From positions 12,976,001-13,040,000 of the forward strand of contig OU964919.1 of NCBI GenBank assembly GCA_918807975.1: a stretch of 64,000 nucleotides of DNA. Reading direction: 5' to 3'. Source of the stretch: Aplidium turbinatum (Eukaryota > Chordata > Ascidiacea > Aplousobranchia > Polyclinidae). This document shows, one piece after another, positions 59,028 to 64,000 of the stretch (its first letter is position 1; the number at the start of each line of letters is the position of its first letter). The notes under the pieces were generated by a model. It had not been told where the DNA came from and searched no databases. It was given only the letters and a program-made list of their open reading frames with translations. The translations under genes and the position numbers were made by a program.

Positions 59028-60053
59028 GGAAAGGGAAAGGAATTTGATACACTTTTAACATTTTTGCCTGTTAACTGAAAATTACTTGACACAAACTATT
59101 GATTTTAAGCTGAAATGAAAGTCTGATCCCTTACACACTTTTTAAAAACATTTTCACTTTTGTATTTGTGTTACTTTTCTTTTTTAATTGAAATTTTAAA
59201 AACATCACTCAAATGTATCAATTTACCTTCCACGGAAGGTAAATTGATGCACCCGGAAGGTAATTTGATACAGTAAAACTAACACAGAAATCTCCCTTGA
59301 CAGCAAAGATCTAAATGAAAATTTAATATGTGGTTGACGTGATTGTGCGCAAGGATGACTGTTGAGACCCATGTGTGCGGCGAAGCTTCTGCAGCGGGAT
59401 GGACATGGGAAGAATGATTGGCTGGAGTTCTTATTTAAGAGGGGTTCTTTGAGCTGTTCTCATTTTTTAACAGTAGATAGCGTGTAGACATACGAAAGCC
59501 TATATAATAGTTGTTTTCCAAAGTAGCAGGTCTAGTTAATAAAGAACAACTTATTTAAATCAACTAGATCCATGACAACATTTATTACAGTCACAAAAAA
59601 GAATTTAATATACAGTACTGTATAAATTTACCTTCTCCACATGTATCAGTTTACTTTTTTCAAAAAAAGTGATAAAATTCTGATTTTTGTATGCTTGGAT
59701 GCACATTGCACACTGACACTGTGACATTGCAGAAAAAACGTGACATGCCCTTAAAGCCTTATCCATAAACCATCAAAATAATGAATTGGGTTTCATCTTT
59801 CAGGAAGTTTTGTTTAATTTTCCAGACGAAAATAATCATGAGTTAAAAATTGTACCAAAATACTCAAAAAAAAAAACACTTTCACAATTTTATGCCACAA
59901 AAGCACGAGTTAGCTGCATGGTGCAATTTTTGCAGGCATTATTTTCACAGATCTTCCACCTAATGACAATATTTTTGACTAACATTTTTTGTACATATCT
60001 GTAGGGAGGGTGTATCAAATTACCTTCCGTATCAACTTACCTTCCCTTTCCCA
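59028..60053. mobile_element. Unclassified transposon inserted in satellite array 2
   Basis: Ends GGGAAAGGGAAAGG and complement GGGAAAGGGAAGG. 'ggaaggtaa(a/t)ttgatac' occurs repeatedly near both ends and as an inverted pair at 59215-59280, so subterminal repeats are abundant. Satellite sequence lies on both sides. No transposase recognised; the 72-codon frame at 59786 has no domain. Confidence 0.65.
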
Positions 60054-63000
60054 ATCGTAAAAATATTCTCCATCTTTGAACCGTTCTGCTGGACGTTCCT
60101 CCCAAATGCCCACCTATTGATGCACATCCCTGGAAAGGTAATTTAATACTGAATCCGATGCATGCAAAATTTAAGTGGCATATGTTGTGGAATATAGTTT
60201 TATTTGAAGATGTTTGGAAAGGTGTTTTTTATGCAAAAAGTCGTATTATTTTTTTGAATATTGTAAAAATATTTTCCATCTTTGAACCGTTCTGCTGGAC
60301 GTTCCTCCCAAATGCCCACCTATTGATGCACATCTCTGGAAAGGTAATTTAATACTGAATCCGATGCATGCAAAATTTAAGTGGCATATGTTGCGGAATA
60401 TAATTTTATTTGAAGATGTTTGGAGAGATATTTTTTTTGTAAAAATCGTATTATTTTCTTGAATATCTTAAAATTATCCTCCATCTTTGAACCGTTCTGC
60501 TGGACGTTCCTCCCAAATGCCCACCTATTGATGCACATCCTTGGAAAGGTAATTTAATACTAAATCCGATGCATGCAAAATTTAAGTGGCATATGTTGCG
60601 AAATATAGTTTTATTCGAAGATGTTTGGAGAGGTGTTTTTTATGCAAAAAGTCGTATTATTTTCTTGAATATTGTAAAAATATCTTCCATCTTTGAACCG
60701 TTCTGCTGAGCGTTCCTCCCAAATGCCCACCTATTGATGCACATCCCTGGAAAGGTAATTTAATACTGAATCCGATGCATGCAAATTTTGAGTGGCATAT
60801 GTTGCGGAATATAGTTTCAGTCGAAGATGTTTGGAGAGGTGTTTTTTATTTAAAAATCGTATTATTTTCTTGAATATTGTAAAAATATCCTCCATCTTTG
60901 AACCGTTCTGCTGGACGTTCCTCCCAAATGCCCACCTATTGATGCACATCCCTGGAAAGGTAATTAAATACTAAATCCGATGCATGCAAAATTTAAGTGG
61001 CATATGTTGCGAAATATAGTTTTATTCGAAGATGTTTGGAGAGGTGTTTTTTATGCAAAAAGTCGTATTATTTTCTTGAATATTGTAAAAATATCTTCCA
61101 TCTTTGAACCGTTCTGCTGAGCGTTCCTCCCAAATGCCCACCTATTGATGCACATCCCTGGAAAGGCAATTTAATACTGAATCCGATGCATGCAAAATTT
61201 AAGTGGCATATGTTGCGGAATATAGTTTTATTCGAAGATGTTTGGAGAGGTATTTTTTATGTAAAATCGTATTATTTTCTTGAATATCTTAAAAATATTT
61301 TCCATCTTTGAACCGTTCTGCTGGACGTTCCTCCCAAATGCCCACCTATTGATGCACATCCTTGGAAAGGTAATTTAATACTAAATCCGATGCATGCAAA
61401 ATTTAAGTGGCATATGTTGCGAAATATAGTTTTATTCGAAGATGTTTGGAGAGGTATTTTTTATGCAAAAATCGTATTATTTTCTTGAATATTGTAAAAT
61501 TATCCTCCATCTTTGAACCGTTCTGCTGGACGTTCCTCCCAAATGCCCACCTATTGATGCACATCCCTGGAAAGGTAATTTAATACTAAATCCGATGCAT
61601 GCAAAATTTAAGTGGCATATGTTGCGGAATATAGTTTCAGTCGAAGATGTTTGGAGTGGTATTTTTTATGCAAAAAGTCGTATTATTTTCTTGAATATCG
61701 TGAAAATGTCCTCCATCTTTGAACCGTTCTGCTGGACGTTCCTCCCAAATGCCCACCTATTGATGCACATCCCTGGAAAGGTAATTTAATACTAGATCCG
61801 ATGCATGCAAAATTTAAGTGGCATATGTTGCGGAATATAGTTTTATTTGAAGATGTTTGGAGAGGTATTTTTTATGCAAAAAGTCGTATTATTTTCTTGA
61901 ATCTCGTAAAAGTATCCTCCATCTTTGAACCGTTCTGCTGGACGTTCCTCCCAAATGCCCACCTATTGATGCACATCCCTGGAAAGGTAATTTAATACTG
62001 AATCCGATGCATGCAAAATTTAAGTGGCATATGTTGCGGAATATAGTTTTATTTGAAGATGTTTGGAAAGGTGTTTTTTATGCAAAAAGTCGTATTATTT
62101 TTTTGAATATTGTAAAAATATTTTCCATCTTTGAACCGTTCTGCTGGACGTTCCTCCCAAATGCCCACCTATTGATGCACATCTCTGGAAAGGTAATTTA
62201 ATACTGAATCCGATGCATGCAAAATTTAAGTGGCATATATTGCGGAATATAGTTTTATTTGAAGATGTTTGGAGAGATATTTTTTTTGTAAAAATCGTAT
62301 TATTTTCTTGAATATCTTAAAATTATCCTCCATCTTTGAACCGTTCTGCTGGACGTTCCTCCCAAATGCCCACCTATTGATGCACATCCCTGGAAAGGTA
62401 ATTTAATACTAAATCCGATGCATGCAAAATTTAAGTGGCATATGTTGCGGAATATAGTTTCATTCGAAGATGTTTGGAGAGGTATTTTTTATGCAAAAAG
62501 TCGTATTATTTTCTTGAACATCTTAAAAATATCCTCCATCTTTGAACCGTTCTGCTGGACGTTCCTCCCAAATGCCCACCTATTGATGCACATCCCTGGA
62601 AAGGTAATTTAATACTGAATCCGATGCATGCAAAATTTAAGTGGCATATGTTGTGGAATATAGTTTTATTCGAAGATGTTTGGAAAGGTGTTTTTTATGC
62701 AAAAAGTCGTATTATTTTTTTGAATATTGTAAAAATATTTTCCATCTTTGAACCGTTCTGCTGGACGTTCCTCCCAAATGCCCACCTATTGATGCACATC
62801 CCTGGAAAGGTAATTTAATACTGAATCCGATGCATGCAAAATTTAAGTGGCATATGTTGCGGAATATAATTTTATTTGAAGATGTTTGGAGAGATATTTT
62901 TTTTGTAAAAATCGTATTATTTTCTTGAATATCTTAAAATTATCCTCCATCTTTGAACCGTTCTGCTGGACGTTCCTCCCAAATGCCCACCTATTGATGC

Positions 63001-63149
63001 ACATCCTTGGAAAGGTAATTTAATACTAAATCCGATGCATGCAAAATTTAAGTGGCATATGTTGCGAAATATAGTTTTATTCGAAGATGTTTGGAGAGGT
63101 GTTTTTTATGCAAAAAGTCGTATTATTTTCTTGAATATTGTAAAAATAT
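60054..63149 (-). repeat. 206-bp satellite, array 2 (~15 monomers, inverted)
   Basis: Same monomer as array 1 in reverse orientation. Monomer variants follow the same order as in array 1 read backwards: open-frame starts 61595, 61801, 62007 and 62418 here pair with 52339, 52133-52134, 51927 and 51516 there, each pair summing to about 113,934. The correspondence fails beyond about 62,615. Confidence 0.97.
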
Positions 63150-63150
63150 C

Positions 63151-63240
63151 ACCACCGTCATTCTGGCAGAATAATTTTTCCGCTTTCCGCCTAAAAAAGT
63201 CATCCGTGAATAAGTGCGAGGTATACAATGCGACCCGAGG
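63151..63240 (+). repeat. Leader block at the start of satellite array 3
   Basis: Near-identical to 49101-49189. It begins abruptly inside an array 2 monomer. Confidence 0.9.
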
Positions 63241-64000
63241 TACCTTCGACAAATCTCAAATAAAACTATAATTCGCAACATATGCCACTTAAATTTTACA
63301 TGCATCGGATTCAGTATTGAATTACCTTTCCAGGGGTGTGCACCAATAAGTGGGCATTTGGTAGGAACTCCCAGCAGAACGGTTCAAAGATGGAGGATAT
63401 ATTGACGATAATCAAGAGAATAATGCAATTTTTGCATAATTGACACCTCTCCAATAAACCTCAAATAAAACTATAATTCGCAACATATGCCACTTAAATT
63501 TTACATGCATCGGATTCAGTATTGAATTACCTTTTCAGGGGTGTGCACCAATAGGTGGGCATTTGGTAGGAACTCTCAGCAGAACGGTTCAAAGATGGAG
63601 GATACATTGACGATAATCAAGAGAATAATGCAATTTTTGCATAATCGACACCTCTCTAATAAAGCTCAAATAAAACTATAATCCGCAACATATGCCACTT
63701 AAATTTTACATGCATCAGATTCAGTATTGAATTACCTTTCCAGGGGTGTGCACCAATAGGTGGGCATTTGGTAGGAACTCCCAGCAGAACGGTTCAAAGA
63801 TTGAGAATATATTTACGATAGACATTAAAATAATACAATTTTTGCATAATTGACACCTCTCCAATAAACCTCAAATAAAACTATAATCCGCAACATATGC
63901 CACTTAAATTTTACATGCATCGGATTCAGTATTGAATTACCTTTCCAGGTGTGTGCACCAATAGGTGGGCATTTGATAAGAAGTCTCAGCAGAACGGTTC
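63241..64000 (+). repeat. 206-bp satellite, array 3 (diverged subfamily, runs off window)
   Basis: Same period, but shared differences from arrays 1 and 2: 'gtattgaattacc', 'ggggtgtgcaccaata', 'tttggtaggaact', 'aatgcaatttttgcataat'. About 3.7 monomers to the window end. Confidence 0.93.

Noticed and set aside
1-64000. LTR retroviruses, Polintons or other virus-like elements
   Set aside because: No capsid, integrase, protease, DNA polymerase B or paired long terminal repeats recognised anywhere in the window.

Overview
The window is AT-rich animal nuclear DNA with multi-exon genes, GT-AG introns, tRNA-derived SINEs, LINE tails, many cut-and-paste DNA transposons and long tandem satellites. 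The Zic gene has five zinc fingers, the two introns expected of bilaterian Zic genes, and no recognisable conserved Zic N-terminal motif. That fits a tunicate (ascidian), but this is an inference from a single gene, not a proof.

Three host genes are supported. (1) A class A G-protein-coupled receptor on the + strand, from TM4 to the C-terminus (exons between 1891 and 6385); its TM1-TM3 exons were not found. (2) A complete three-exon Zic-family transcription factor on the + strand (11266-16790, 534 aa). (3) A complete ten-exon MFAP1 spliceosomal protein on the - strand (43950 down to 33373, 481 aa). All exon phases of these genes join cleanly. Two weaker candidates are an exon-like open frame just downstream of MFAP1 (about 33000-33210) and a lysine/aspartate heptad-repeat frame at 55020-55774.

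The rest is mostly repeats. 1-11 kb holds the receptor plus LINE, hAT and SINE copies. 11-17 kb is the Zic locus, with a SINE in intron 1 and a fold-back carrying hammerhead-like motifs in intron 2. 17-33 kb is a gene desert with hAT, RTE-like LINE, SINE and palindromic MITE copies. 33-44 kb is MFAP1, whose eighth intron swelled from about 125 bp to 5.1 kb through a three-deep nest of DNA transposons. 45-47.5 kb is a rearranged PIF/Harbinger element, followed by a Penelope-like fragment with a GIY-YIG domain (48.4-49 kb). 49.1-64 kb is dominated by a 206-bp satellite in three blocks; the first two are inverted copies of one another around a spacer of about 5.5 kb.

The genes show no shared pathway; they are ordinary neighbours. 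The most unusual material is the inverted satellite with higher-order structure, the transposon nest in MFAP1, the scrambled Harbinger element, the dispersed hammerhead-like motifs and a family of near-perfect palindromic MITEs.
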